From the NCBI RefSeq assembly GCF_900104605.1, contig NZ_LT629960.1:1054001-1118000 (forward strand): a DNA stretch of 64,000 nt, given 5' to 3'. The DNA is from Tidjanibacter massiliensis. Its GTDB lineage: Bacteria; Bacteroidota; Bacteroidia; Bacteroidales; Rikenellaceae. Positions within the stretch are counted from its first letter, which is position 1. Every line of letters starts with the position of its first letter. This document shows, one piece after another, positions 31,087-39,991 of the stretch. The translations under genes were made by a program, and so were the position numbers. The notes under the pieces are model-generated. The model was not told the DNA's origin and searched no databases. It saw only the letters and a program-made list of their open reading frames with translations.

Positions 31087-31899
31087 ATGATAAGTTTTCC
31101 CCACTGCAAGATAAATCTCGGGCTGGACGTCCTGCGCAAACGTCCGGACGGCTACCACGACATAGAGACGGTCATGTTCCCCGTACGGGACTTATGCGAC
31201 AGCCTGGAAATCATCGTTCCGGAGGAGGAGAAGGAAGCGACGGAACTGACCGAATCCGGTCTCCGGACCGGGTGTCCGCCGCAGGAGAATATCGTCATGA
31301 AAGCATGGCGGCTCATGCACGAAACCTACGGCATAGGCAACGTCAGGATGCACCTGCACAAAGCCGTCCCCTCCGGGGCCGGCCTCGGAGGAGGGTCGGC
31401 GGACGGAGCGGCGGCGCTGCGCATGTTAGACACCCTCTTTTCCGTCGGAGCCGGTATCCGGCGCCTCGAGGCGCTGGCCCTGAAACTCGGCAGCGACGTC
31501 CCATTTTTCCTCCACGATGCCCCGCAGTTGTGCAGCGGACGCGGCGAGGTCATGCGTCCTGCGGAAATAGACCTGAAAGGGTATTGGATGGTGCTCGTCA
31601 AGCCCGCCATCTGCATCCCGACTGCGGAAGCCTATGCGGGAATCACTCCCCGGATTCCGGAAGAACCGCTGGCGAAACGCCTCTCCCGTCCGATAGCGAC
31701 ATGGCGGGACAATCTTCCGAACGCTTTTGAAACATCCCTCTTCCGCAAACACCCCGAACTGTCCGCAATCAAACGGTCGCTCTACGATGCAGGAGCCCTC
31801 TACGCCTCCATGTCGGGGTCGGGTTCCGCGATATTCGGTCTGTTCGACACCCGGCCCGAATACGAGACGGGCACCGGAATATGGCACTTGCAACTCTGA
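31087..31899 (+). CDS. ispE: 4-diphosphocytidyl-2-C-methyl-D-erythritol kinase
   Basis: A 270-residue GHMP kinase that phosphorylates CDP-methylerythritol at the 2-position, step four of the non-mevalonate (MEP) isoprenoid pathway. The N-terminus CKINLGLDVLRKRPDGYHDIETV (residues 7 onward) is diagnostic, with the ATP-binding PSGAGLGGGSADGAAAL (about residues 95-111) and the C-terminal SMSGSGSAIFGLF (about 239-251). It stands alone downstream of its own promoter element. Other GHMP kinases are excluded by the N-terminal signature. Confidence 0.97.
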   Translation: MISFPHCKINLGLDVLRKRPDGYHDIETVMFPVRDLCDSLEIIVPEEEKEATELTESGLRTGCPPQENIVMKAWRLMHETYGIGNVRMHLHKAVPSGAGLGGGSADGAAALRMLDTLFSVGAGIRRLEALALKLGSDVPFFLHDAPQLCSGRGEVMRPAEIDLKGYWMVLVKPAICIPTAEAYAGITPRIPEEPLAKRLSRPIATWRDNLPNAFETSLFRKHPELSAIKRSLYDAGALYASMSGSGSAIFGLFDTRPEYETGTGIWHLQL

Positions 31900-31974
31900 T
31901 GCCGACGGCCCCGAGGGAAAGCAGAACCGGACCCCAAAAATCACGCCTGTAACCCGATAAAAACCCGCCGGGGT

Positions 31975-32004
31975 TTGCCGGTCGGGGAAAATAACGTATA
32001 TTTG
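31975..32004 (+). promoter_or_regulatory. Promoter for the polysaccharide export pair
   Basis: TTTG (31975-31978), 18 bp, then TATATTTG (31997-32004). It lies about 45 bp before the ATG at 32049 and overlaps a small AAACCC/GGGTTT inverted repeat that could end ispE transcription. Confidence 0.7.
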
Positions 32005-32048
32005 TGTCCTGTTGAATGATAATTAACCACCCTGAATACGGAAACGAC

Positions 32049-32843
32049 ATGCTTAAACGACTCTTGAGCCTCTGCACGGTAGCCGCCGTCATGCTGTCCT
32101 GCGGCTCGGCGAAAAACATAGCCTATCTCCAGGATGCCGCAGCAGGCGAAATGGAAGAGCTCAATCCCTACACCAATATCATCAAGCCCGGCGACCTGCT
32201 CTCCATCATCGTGTCGTCATCGAAACCGGAACTGGCCGTTCCCTTCAACCTTTACAGCGTCAAAGCGCAGATGTCGGCGGTAACGCCGCAGGCACAGTCG
32301 CGGCAGGAGCTCGAAAGCTACACGGTGAACCCGGAAGGCAACATCGACTTCCCGACGCTCGGTACCCTCCACATAGCCGGCATGACGCGCAACGAGGTGG
32401 CCGACATGATAAAGGGAATGCTCACACAGTATATGCCCGACCCCATCGTGACCATCAACTTCCTCAACTTCAACATCACCGTGATAGGCGAAGTGGAAAA
32501 ACCCGGCAACTTCCGGATTACGGGCGACAGGGTCTCCATCCTCGAAGCGCTGGGCATGGCCGGCGACATGACCGAATTCGGCGACCGGGAAAACGTCGTG
32601 GTGATAAGGGAAACGGACGGCGTACGCGAAATAGGCCGTCTCAACATCAAATCGAAAAAGATATTCGAATCGCCCTATTACTATCTGCAGCAGAACGATG
32701 TGGTCTACGTGGACCCCATCAACGCCAGGGCCCGCGAAACATCGGCTTTCCAGATGAACTTCCCGACCATCGTATCGCTCGGTTCCCTCGCAAGCTCCAT
32801 CGCGATGCTCATCTTCTACATAACCAGCGTAAGCGGCAGATAA
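32049..32843 (+). CDS. Polysaccharide export lipoprotein (Wza-type)
   Basis: A 264-residue outer-membrane polysaccharide export protein. Residues 1-19 form a lipoprotein signal with lipobox VMLSCGS. The poly-export domain (about residues 38-130) is followed by an SLBB domain with VIGEVEKPGNFRITG (about 150-164), and a single transmembrane helix closes the C-terminus (about 240-262), an arrangement typical of Bacteroidetes. The open frame continues 11 codons upstream, but the ATG at 32049 starts the signal. It pairs with the tyrosine kinase 31 bp downstream to move capsule or exopolysaccharide across the envelope. No glycosyltransferase genes are next to them. Confidence 0.9.
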   Translation: MLKRLLSLCTVAAVMLSCGSAKNIAYLQDAAAGEMEELNPYTNIIKPGDLLSIIVSSSKPELAVPFNLYSVKAQMSAVTPQAQSRQELESYTVNPEGNIDFPTLGTLHIAGMTRNEVADMIKGMLTQYMPDPIVTINFLNFNITVIGEVEKPGNFRITGDRVSILEALGMAGDMTEFGDRENVVVIRETDGVREIGRLNIKSKKIFESPYYYLQQNDVVYVDPINARARETSAFQMNFPTIVSLGSLASSIAMLIFYITSVSGR

Positions 32844-32874
32844 CAGACCCCCAATCCTAAACCAAGGCTTTGCA

Positions 32875-35322
32875 ATGACCGAGAATAACAAAGACATCAT
32901 CGACGGCAGGAAAGAGGAGGAAAACAAATCCATCACCCTGCGGGATATTTTCGATTTCATCGTATTCAATTGGTATTGGTTCGCCCTCTCGGCAATCGCA
33001 TTCGCGGGCATCGGTATCGTATATGCCCTCTCGCGGCCCGACGTATACCGCTCCTCCGCCATGGTGCTCATCGACGAACAGTACAACCGTTCGTCGAACA
33101 GCGACCTGACAGGATTCATGCCCGGCCGCATGATGTACCGTACCAACAGCGGAGTCGAGGACGAACTGCTCATCATGGGCTCGCGCTCCATCATGGAACG
33201 CGTGGTAGCCGAACTGGACGCCAACATCGTCTACGCCACCAAATCGAAACTCCGGTACAGCTACCTGACTGCCGAAAGTTCTCCTCTGAAACTGACGGCA
33301 GATACCATCCGCTATACCTTCAACATTCATATCAAATCGATAGAAGATGCAGACGGAAGCTTCAAGGCACTCCTCGAATACCGGCTGCCGGGGCAGAAGA
33401 CTACGGAAAAGACCATTACCGGAGCCTTCGGAGAGACAATCCGCGACACGGTCGGAGTCTTCCGGCTCGAACGGGCCGTGGCGACGGCCGGATACAACCC
33501 GAAAGCTGCAAACTCCCTGAGAATTTATGTCCGTCCCGTACGGAACGCCGCCGAAGCATACGCCAAAGCGCTGCACGTAGCGCAGGCCCAGAAATTTTCC
33601 AATATCGTCAATGTCTCCATCTCCGACCATAACCCGCAGAAGGCGGCGGCGCTGACGAACAAGCTCATCGAGGTCTATAACGAAGACGCCATCAACAGCA
33701 AGCGCCGGACGGCCGAAGCGACCATGCGGTTCATCGACGAACGCCTGCAGGCAGTGGAAGGTGAACTCTCCGACGTCGATACGGCCATCGAAAAGTTCAA
33801 AAGCGACAACTCCGCGGTAGACATCATTTCGGAGACGAAACTCTCGCTCGAAACCTCCCGTCAATACGAAGACGACCTGCTCAAGACGGAAATACAGTTG
33901 GAGATGCTCTCCGCCATAGGCGACATCCTCAACGGAAAGGAGGAAATCGGCATCCTGCCGGTCAATATCGGAATAGAGAACCAGGCCCTGTCGAACGCCA
34001 TCAACAAATACAACGAACTGGTACTCGAAAGGATGCGGCTGGGAACGGAGACTTCGGACGACAACCCCGTCATCCGGGAGATGAACGCACAGATAATCTC
34101 CATGCAGCATTCGCTGAAAAAATCCATAGAGAATGTCGCCAACTCCCTCCAGATACAGAACGAGTCACTCCGGCAACAGCTCGCCCAGGTATCCGACAAG
34201 GTCAGCAACATCCCCTATCTGGAACGCGAAACCGTTTCGATAGAACGGAACCAGGAAATCAAGGCAGCCCTCTACACCTACCTCCTCAACAAACGTGAGG
34301 AGACGGCCCTCTCCATGGTGGCCACCACCCCGGTCGCCCAAGTCATCGACAAGGCGCTGGTAAACCCCATCCACGTCGCACCGCACAGGTCCATGATTGT
34401 CCTGCTGTTTTTCGCCATCGGACTCATCCTTCCGGCCATCGTCATCTACCTGATAGAGCAACTGCGGGTGAAGGTCGGAAGCGTCAGCGAAGTGGAAGAC
34501 AACATCCATGTCCCGATAATAGGTGCCATTCCCTCCAAAACCGCCGGCATGCACAACGACAAGATAGTCTCCCCGAACAGCCGGGATGTCGTCACGGAGG
34601 CCTTCCGAATGGTACGTACCAACTTGGACTTCACCATGCCGCAGGGCGGTAAGGTCATCATGGTCACTTCGTCCATGCCGGGCGAGGGGAAGAGTTTCGT
34701 ATCCATCAACCTCTCCCTGACGCTGGGCATCGCCGGAAAACGGGTACTGCTGGTAGACCTCGACCTACGCAAAGCCTCCCTTTCGGAGAAAATCAGCGGA
34801 CGCAGGCAGACCAAGGGATTGGTCAATTATCTGGTGAAAAAGGAGGAGAATCTCGACAACCTCATCAGCCACAACGCCATGCACAACGTCGATGTGCTTT
34901 ATGTCGGCGTCATTCCCCCGAACCCGGCCGAACTGCTCATGGGCGACCGGATAACACAGACTTTCGAGGAGCTGAAACAGATGTACGACTACGTCGTCGT
35001 CGATACTCCGCCTATCGGACTGGTAACCGACACCATGCTCATCAACCGGATAGCCGACCTGACCGTATTCTCGGTACGCGTAGGCAAATCGTTCAAACGC
35101 AACCTGGTGGGTATCAACATACTCAACGACCGCAAGACGCTGCGTAACATGAATGTCATCATCACCGATATCGGTGCAGCCAGACGATACACCCGCGAAA
35201 CCTCCACCTATGGTTACGGCTATGGGTACGGATACGGTTACGGATACGGCAACGAAAAGAAAATGACCCTCAAGACCCGGTTCCGGCTGTTCTGGAAAAA
35301 TCTGAAAAAGAGGAAAGAATAA
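32875..35322 (+). CDS. Polysaccharide co-polymerase with BY-type tyrosine kinase domain (Wzc-like)
   Basis: An 815-residue fused chain-length regulator and tyrosine autokinase. Two inner-membrane helices (about residues 26-49 and 503-523) flank a periplasmic Wzz domain with coiled coils. The cytoplasmic kinase domain has Walker A SSMPGEGKS (about 599-607), Walker A' VLLVDLDLRKA (about 623-633) and Walker B VVVDTPP (about 705-711). The C-terminal tyrosine cluster, autophosphorylated in this family, is seven consecutive Tyr-Gly units at residues 779-792. It controls polymer length and export together with the Wza-type protein 31 bp upstream. The low-molecular-weight phosphatase at 8.2 kb is a candidate counter-acting enzyme. 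Confidence 0.93.
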   Translation: MTENNKDIIDGRKEEENKSITLRDIFDFIVFNWYWFALSAIAFAGIGIVYALSRPDVYRSSAMVLIDEQYNRSSNSDLTGFMPGRMMYRTNSGVEDELLIMGSRSIMERVVAELDANIVYATKSKLRYSYLTAESSPLKLTADTIRYTFNIHIKSIEDADGSFKALLEYRLPGQKTTEKTITGAFGETIRDTVGVFRLERAVATAGYNPKAANSLRIYVRPVRNAAEAYAKALHVAQAQKFSNIVNVSISDHNPQKAAALTNKLIEVYNEDAINSKRRTAEATMRFIDERLQAVEGELSDVDTAIEKFKSDNSAVDIISETKLSLETSRQYEDDLLKTEIQLEMLSAIGDILNGKEEIGILPVNIGIENQALSNAINKYNELVLERMRLGTETSDDNPVIREMNAQIISMQHSLKKSIENVANSLQIQNESLRQQLAQVSDKVSNIPYLERETVSIERNQEIKAALYTYLLNKREETALSMVATTPVAQVIDKALVNPIHVAPHRSMIVLLFFAIGLILPAIVIYLIEQLRVKVGSVSEVEDNIHVPIIGAIPSKTAGMHNDKIVSPNSRDVVTEAFRMVRTNLDFTMPQGGKVIMVTSSMPGEGKSFVSINLSLTLGIAGKRVLLVDLDLRKASLSEKISGRRQTKGLVNYLVKKEENLDNLISHNAMHNVDVLYVGVIPPNPAELLMGDRITQTFEELKQMYDYVVVDTPPIGLVTDTMLINRIADLTVFSVRVGKSFKRNLVGINILNDRKTLRNMNVIITDIGAARRYTRETSTYGYGYGYGYGYGYGNEKKMTLKTRFRLFWKNLKKRKE
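35209..35250 (+). repeat. (Tyr-Gly)x7 coding repeat
   Basis: Seven TAY-GGN units in frame in the kinase tail. All four Gly codons occur and both Tyr codons are used, so the repeat is kept at protein level rather than being fresh DNA slippage. Confidence 0.9.
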
Positions 35323-35373
35323 GGTTCAACTGAAGGTTAACTTCGTTCAGTACCGTAAATCAGGCTGTAACTC

Positions 35374-35403
35374 TTGGGAAAACCGTTTTTTTATATAATT
35401 TTG
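35374..35403 (+). promoter_or_regulatory. Strong promoter for the H1-like gene
   Basis: TTG (35374-35376), 19 bp, then TAATTTTG (35396-35403): consensus at both elements and spacing. Confidence 0.8.
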
Positions 35404-35442
35404 TAGGAGAGAAGTAACCTAAATCTTAAAAACTATAGAACT

Positions 35443-35616
35443 ATGCAGACATTAGTAGACAAAATCAACGAACAAATCGAAATCTTCCAGACGAACGCGA
35501 ACCTTCAACTGACCAAGAACAACAAGGCTGCCGGTACGCGTGCACGCAAAGCGGCTTTGGAGATTTCCAAACTCATGAAAGAATTCCGGAAAGAATCGGT
35601 AGAAGCTTCCAAATAA
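35443..35616 (+). CDS. Histone H1-like small DNA-binding protein
   Basis: A 57-residue protein with the conserved Bacteroidetes H1-like pattern: MQTLVDKINEQIEIF at the N-terminus, then LTKNNKAAGTRARKAAL and EISKLMKEFRKES. It is helical and Lys/Arg-rich and is believed to be a nucleoid-associated protein resembling the chlamydial/eukaryotic H1 tail; the DNA-binding role is inferred from family naming. It is a single gene with a very strong promoter and a strong terminator, as expected for an abundant protein. Confidence 0.9.
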   Translation: MQTLVDKINEQIEIFQTNANLQLTKNNKAAGTRARKAALEISKLMKEFRKESVEASK

Positions 35617-35627
35617 GAGCATTCGAA

Positions 35628-35682
35628 CAACATAAAGGGCCGTCCTTTGCAAGGACGGCCCTTTATGTTGCCTCTTCTTTAC
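35628..35682 (+). terminator. Terminator after the H1-like gene
   Basis: A perfect 20-bp stem (35628-35647 with 35651-35670), 3-nt loop, then a pyrimidine-rich run CCTCTTCTTT. Confidence 0.85.
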
Positions 35683-35829
35683 CCGTTACGTCTTCTCTCC
35701 CTTCCCCTCGCTGCTGCAGCCGGCACCCGGGACATCCCGGCTCTCCATGCACGCCATCTCCGAGCCACTACCGGTAATTAAGGTAATACAATCCGTAATT
35801 CATCTATCATACGGCACCGCATGCCTCCC

Positions 35830-35837
35830 TACCTTTG
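35830..35837 (+). promoter_or_regulatory. -7 element for the alpha/beta hydrolase gene
   Basis: TACCTTTG, 70 bp before the ATG at 35908. It lies downstream of the in-frame ATG at 35821, which argues against that longer start. Confidence 0.45.
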
Positions 35838-35907
35838 CCATACCGGTTCCGGGAAGAAGTTTCCCGAATCCGGCAACACATTCCAACACACCCAATATAT
35901 CGGCAAC

Positions 35908-36927
35908 ATGAAAAAACGCATTATTCTTATCACAATTCTAACAACGACGATTATGAATGGGATTCATGCTCAGGAAAACGGAAAGACCTTCAAGGTCAGC
36001 GACAAGGTAACGGTTGAAAATGTACGGTACGACAACCGTTTCGGTATAACGGTCGCAGCAGACATGTACCTGCCCAAAGGGCTGGATACGACGAAAAAAT
36101 ATCCGGCCATCGTTATCGGCACCCCCTACGGAGGCGTAAAGGAACAAGGTGCCGGCATCTATGCGATGGTGCTTGCCGAACGCGGATTCGTAACACTTGC
36201 ATTCGACGAATCATACAACGGGGAGAGCGGCGGAGAACCCCGCCATGTCTCCTCGCCGGACATCTTCGTCGAGGATTTCAGCGCCAGCGTCGATTTCATC
36301 GGTACGCGGCCCTTCGTGGACAGGGAGCGTATCGGAGCGATAGGACTCTGCGGAGCGGGCGGTTTCGCAGTCACCGCCGCACAGGTAGACAAACGCATCA
36401 AGGCCGTTGCGACGGCAAGCATGTACGACATCAGCCGGGCCGACCATTACGGTTGGAAGGATTCCATGACCAAGGATGAGTACGATGCCATGCTCGAACG
36501 GCTCGGCGAACAGCGCTGGAAAGATTTCGAGAAGGGGGAACCGGAATACCTCCCCTCATTTCCGCCCGATGCGACCACCGCGGTACCGGAAGAACTCGAC
36601 GCCATCAGCGCGGAATTCTGGGAATACTATGCCATGGAACGCGGCCACCATCCCCGTGCCCGGGGCGGATTCACCACCACCAGCCACCTTTCATTCATCA
36701 ACTTTCCGCTGATGGAGTATATCGAGACCATCGCGCCCCGACCTCTGTTGTTCATCATCGGCGAAGAGGCACACTCCCGTTACTTCAGCGAGGACGCCTA
36801 CGAGAGGGCTGCGGAGCCGAAAGAGCTTTACGTCGTTCCGGGAGCCCGCCATATCGACCTATACGACCGCACGGAGATGATTCCTTTCGACAAACTCGAA
36901 AGTTTCTTCACGGAATACCTGAAATAA
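35908..36927 (+). CDS. Exported alpha/beta hydrolase
   Basis: A 339-residue protein. Residues 1 to about 22 are a signal peptide (MKKRIILITILTTTIMNGIHAQ). The fold is an alpha/beta hydrolase of the dienelactone hydrolase/YcjY-like group: the strand YPAIVIGTPYGG, the nucleophile elbow GLCGAGGF (about residues 151-158), where the nucleophile position is Cys rather than Ser, as in dienelactone hydrolase, and a C-terminal GARHIDLYD with the catalytic His. A conserved acidic residue lies in the FIIGEEAH segment. The substrate is unknown. The start was chosen at the signal peptide. The gene stands alone between two hairpins. Confidence 0.88.
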   Translation: MKKRIILITILTTTIMNGIHAQENGKTFKVSDKVTVENVRYDNRFGITVAADMYLPKGLDTTKKYPAIVIGTPYGGVKEQGAGIYAMVLAERGFVTLAFDESYNGESGGEPRHVSSPDIFVEDFSASVDFIGTRPFVDRERIGAIGLCGAGGFAVTAAQVDKRIKAVATASMYDISRADHYGWKDSMTKDEYDAMLERLGEQRWKDFEKGEPEYLPSFPPDATTAVPEELDAISAEFWEYYAMERGHHPRARGGFTTTSHLSFINFPLMEYIETIAPRPLLFIIGEEAHSRYFSEDAYERAAEPKELYVVPGARHIDLYDRTEMIPFDKLESFFTEYLK

Positions 36928-37046
36928 ACCCGCTCCGGGAGCCTCCTCCCGTGTTTTACGGAGAGAACGCAGGCAACGCCCCTTTACCATCCGGCCCTCT
37001 CCGCCCGCAAATACACTCCGCAGATACGGGACAGCGGCACCGCACA

Positions 37047-37091
37047 AACAAGACGGGGATGCACTTTTCCGTGCATCCCCGCAATCTTGTT
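37047..37091 (-). terminator. Terminator after the AspT/YidE-type transporter
   Basis: Nested inverted repeat AACAAGA...TCTTGTT around a GGGGATGCAC/GTGCATCCCC stem. It lies 15 bp past the minus-strand stop at 37106 and could also end plus-strand transcripts of the hydrolase gene. Confidence 0.7.
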
Positions 37092-37105
37092 CCCGGATTC
37101 AGCCG

Positions 37106-38773
37106 CTATACCGCAAGCAGAATAAGCATCTGGGCCGTGATAATTCGCAGAAACATGGTAAGCGGATAGACCGTCGTATATCCCACTGCCGGAAGGTCGT
37201 TGGGCGATATGCTGGAGGCGAAGGAGAGTGCGGGCGGGTCGGTCGTTCCGCCGGCCATCATCCCCATCAGCGTAAAGAAATCCACCTTTCCCCATTTGTG
37301 TGCGATGAACCCGGTGATGAGCAGGGGCAGGACGGTAATGATGAAACCGTACCCAATCCACTTCCAGCCGCCGCCGACAATCGTCTCCACGAATCCGCTG
37401 CCGGCGCCGAGCCCTACGGCCGCCAGGAACATCGAAATACCTATCTCCCTCAGCATGAGGTTCGCACTGACAGTGGTATAGGTTATCATCCGGATTTTCG
37501 GCCCGAAACGGCCCACGAGTATGGCTACCACGAGTGTACCGCCGGCGAGGCCGAGCTTCACCGGCTGGGGAATATTGCCGAAGTAGAAAGGAATGCTGCC
37601 GAGCAGTGCACCGAGCAGCAGGCAGACGAATATCGGAATGATATTGGGATGGCGGAGCCGCTTGAGCTGGTTGCCGAGCATGTTGGCCACATCCTGGAGG
37701 GCCGCCTCCTCGCCCACCACCGTGAGCCGGTCGCCCATCTGGAGCTGAAGGTTGGCTGTTGCCGCAAGGTCGATACCCGCACGGTTCACCCGGACAACGT
37801 TCACGCCGAAATTGTTTCTCAACTTGAGGTCGCCGAGATAGCGGCCGTTAATCTGCGGTTTGGTAATCACGATACGGCGCGAAACGTACTTCTGGTTCTC
37901 CTCGCGCCATTTGTCATCATCCACGGTCACCTCTTCGCCGATAAACGATGCCACACGGGCGGAATCCTTGGCGGAAACGACCATGTAAAGGACGTCATCC
38001 AGATTGATGACCGAATGGCCGGCCGCAATGTCCACCGTCCCGTCCGGATGCATGATACGCGAAATGACGAACCTGTTCGTACAGAGTTTCTTCATATCGG
38101 CGATTTTCTTGCCCGAGAAGACGGGATTCGTCACCTTCACGGAAACGGTGTTCGTAGCGGAAGGGTCGTCGCGGCGGGCCTCTTCGAGCCGTTTGTTCTC
38201 AGCCTCTATATTGACGCGGAAAATCACGCGGAGCAGTATCATCGAAAGGATGATGCCGATAACGCCCAACGGATAGGCCACCGCATACCCCATGGCAATG
38301 GAGGGGTCACTGACACCGGTCGCATCATGATACGCCTCCTGCGCTGCACCGAGACCGGGGGTATTGGTCACGGCACCGCAGAGAATACCGGTCATCGTAG
38401 TCAGCTTCACATCCGCCACCTTGCAGAGGATTAAGGCGATACCCACGCTCAAAGCGATACTCAGCACGGCGAAGCCGTTGAGCTTGAGGCCGCCTTTTCT
38501 GAACGAAGAGAAGAAGCTCGGCCCTACCTGCATGCCCACGGCGAAGATGAAGACGATGAGGCCGAAATCCCTGATGAAGCCCAGCACCACCGGGTCGAGC
38601 ACCAGGCCGAAATGGCTGGCAACGATACCTACGAAGAGTATCCACGTCATGCCCAAAGAAACGCCGGCCACCTTGATTTTAGCCAATGCCGCTCCCACGG
38701 CTATCACAAGGGCCAGCAACAGAATAGAATGAGCTATCCCCGTTCCGAAGACGAGCTCCCTGAACCACTCCAT
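37106..38773 (-). CDS. AspT/YidE-type transporter with two TrkA_C domains
   Basis: A 555-residue inner-membrane protein of the aspartate-alanine exchanger superfamily. The N-terminal transporter repeat (about residues 10-195) contains five to six helices with the conserved GAVTNTPGLGAAQEA motif (about 133-147). Two TrkA_C ligand-sensing domains sit at about 205-290 and 295-375. The C-terminal repeat (about 380-555) ends in GMMAGGTTDPPALSFA, the pseudo-symmetric match of the first motif. The family includes AspT; most members such as YidE and YbjL have unknown substrates, so the name here stays general. The promoter element TATCTTTG is at 38844-38851. Confidence 0.9.
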   Translation of the reverse strand: MEWFRELVFGTGIAHSILLLALVIAVGAALAKIKVAGVSLGMTWILFVGIVASHFGLVLDPVVLGFIRDFGLIVFIFAVGMQVGPSFFSSFRKGGLKLNGFAVLSIALSVGIALILCKVADVKLTTMTGILCGAVTNTPGLGAAQEAYHDATGVSDPSIAMGYAVAYPLGVIGIILSMILLRVIFRVNIEAENKRLEEARRDDPSATNTVSVKVTNPVFSGKKIADMKKLCTNRFVISRIMHPDGTVDIAAGHSVINLDDVLYMVVSAKDSARVASFIGEEVTVDDDKWREENQKYVSRRIVITKPQINGRYLGDLKLRNNFGVNVVRVNRAGIDLAATANLQLQMGDRLTVVGEEAALQDVANMLGNQLKRLRHPNIIPIFVCLLLGALLGSIPFYFGNIPQPVKLGLAGGTLVVAILVGRFGPKIRMITYTTVSANLMLREIGISMFLAAVGLGAGSGFVETIVGGGWKWIGYGFIITVLPLLITGFIAHKWGKVDFFTLMGMMAGGTTDPPALSFASSISPNDLPAVGYTTVYPLTMFLRIITAQMLILLAV

Positions 38774-38843
38774 AAATTAAGTTTAAGTTTGCGCGGTCGC
38801 GCGGTTAGTCGATTAAACGGTTTTTTAATTGCTTAAAACGGCG

Positions 38844-38851
38844 CAAAGATA
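38844..38851 (-). promoter_or_regulatory. -7 element for the transporter gene
   Basis: TATCTTTG on the minus strand, about 70 bp before the ATG; no clear -33 element. Confidence 0.55.
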
Positions 38852-38959
38852 CCGCCTTTATTTGAAAGAAAGAAAAATATGCCGAAAATCCTCCCCTGAT
38901 TGTAACATGCGGCCTCAGCGGAAACCAATTTCATCCATGCACCTGCTATGCAGAAGCGG

Positions 38960-38992
38960 AGCGGCGCCGTGCATCTTCTGCACGGCGCCGCT
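38960..38992 (-). terminator. Hairpin after folD
   Basis: A perfect 14-bp GC-rich stem (38960-38973 with 38979-38992), 5-nt loop, 36 bp past the folD stop. It has a weak U-tract and is the likely end of the purine transcript. Confidence 0.6.
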
Positions 38993-39027
38993 TCACGCCT
39001 TAGCCGCAGACAAGGCCCTGCCGCCAA

Positions 39028-39879
39028 TCAGCCTCTCATACGCCGTTCAAAAGCCTCTATCGTATTTTCCAACAATATCGTGATAGTCATGGGGCCCACC
39101 CCTCCCGGCACTTTCGTTATCATGCCGGCAACCGGTTCGCAGGCGGCGAAATCGACATCACCGCACAGTTTGCCGGTTTCCGGGTCGCGGTTCACGCCAA
39201 CGTCTATCACCACGGCGCCCGGTTTCACCATATCGGCCGTGACGAACTTCGGACGGCCTATGGCCACCACCAGGATGTCGGCCTCGCGCGTCACTTCCGG
39301 CAGGTTCTTCGTCCGGCTGTGGGCTATCGTCACGGTCGCATTCTCGTCGAGCAGCAGTTTAGCGACCGGCAAACCGACGATATTGCTTCTTCCTATGACG
39401 ACCGCACGCTTTCCCGCTATTTCCGTGCCCGTACTCTTCAGCAGCCGGATGATGCCTTTCGGAGTACACGGCAGCAGGCACTCCTGCCTGAGCCAGAGGG
39501 AGGCCACATTGAGCGGATGGAAACCGTCCACATCCTTCCCGCGGTCGATGGCTGCGATGACCTTGTCGGAGTCGATGTGTTTCGGAAGAGGCAACTGCAC
39601 GAGGATACCGTCCACCTCCTTATCGGCATTCAGCTCCTCTATCAACGCCAGCATCTCCGCTTCGGTAATCGTCTCCGGACGGCGGATGGTGGTATTCCGT
39701 ATCCCTATCTCGTCTGCCGCCTTGGCCTTGCCCGCCACATACGACACACTGCCCGGGTCCTCGCCGACAAGCACCACCACCAGATGCGGTACCCTGCCGT
39801 ATTTCTGTTCAAGTTCCTTCACTCTGACGGCCATCTGCCGCTTCATCTCCATCGAAAGTTCTTTCCCGCTTATTACCAT
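39028..39879 (-). CDS. folD: Bifunctional methylenetetrahydrofolate dehydrogenase/cyclohydrolase
   Basis: A 283-residue FolD, interconverting methylene-, methenyl- and 10-formyl-tetrahydrofolate with NADP. The N-terminal substrate domain has [14 protein letters not shown] with the catalytic Lys (about residue 51) and [13 protein letters not shown]; the Rossmann half has [16 protein letters not shown] and the C-terminal signature [16 protein letters not shown]. It is the last gene of the purine run (112 bp after purD), where its product 10-formyl-THF is the formyl donor for PurN and PurH, so the position makes metabolic sense. Confidence 0.97.
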   Translation of the reverse strand: MVISGKELSMEMKRQMAVRVKELEQKYGRVPHLVVVLVGEDPGSVSYVAGKAKAADEIGIRNTTIRRPETITEAEMLALIEELNADKEVDGILVQLPLPKHIDSDKVIAAIDRGKDVDGFHPLNVASLWLRQECLLPCTPKGIIRLLKSTGTEIAGKRAVVIGRSNIVGLPVAKLLLDENATVTIAHSRTKNLPEVTREADILVVAIGRPKFVTADMVKPGAVVIDVGVNRDPETGKLCGDVDFAACEPVAGMITKVPGGVGPMTITILLENTIEAFERRMRG

Positions 39880-39991
39880 AATCGCTTGTCAATTTATTCT
39901 TTCCGCCACCGCAATGACGTTCAATTCGAATCGATTCCCCTCGCCGCCTTTCCAGAAAGAGAGCCGGCGTAGGGAGGCACCTCCGTCCCCC

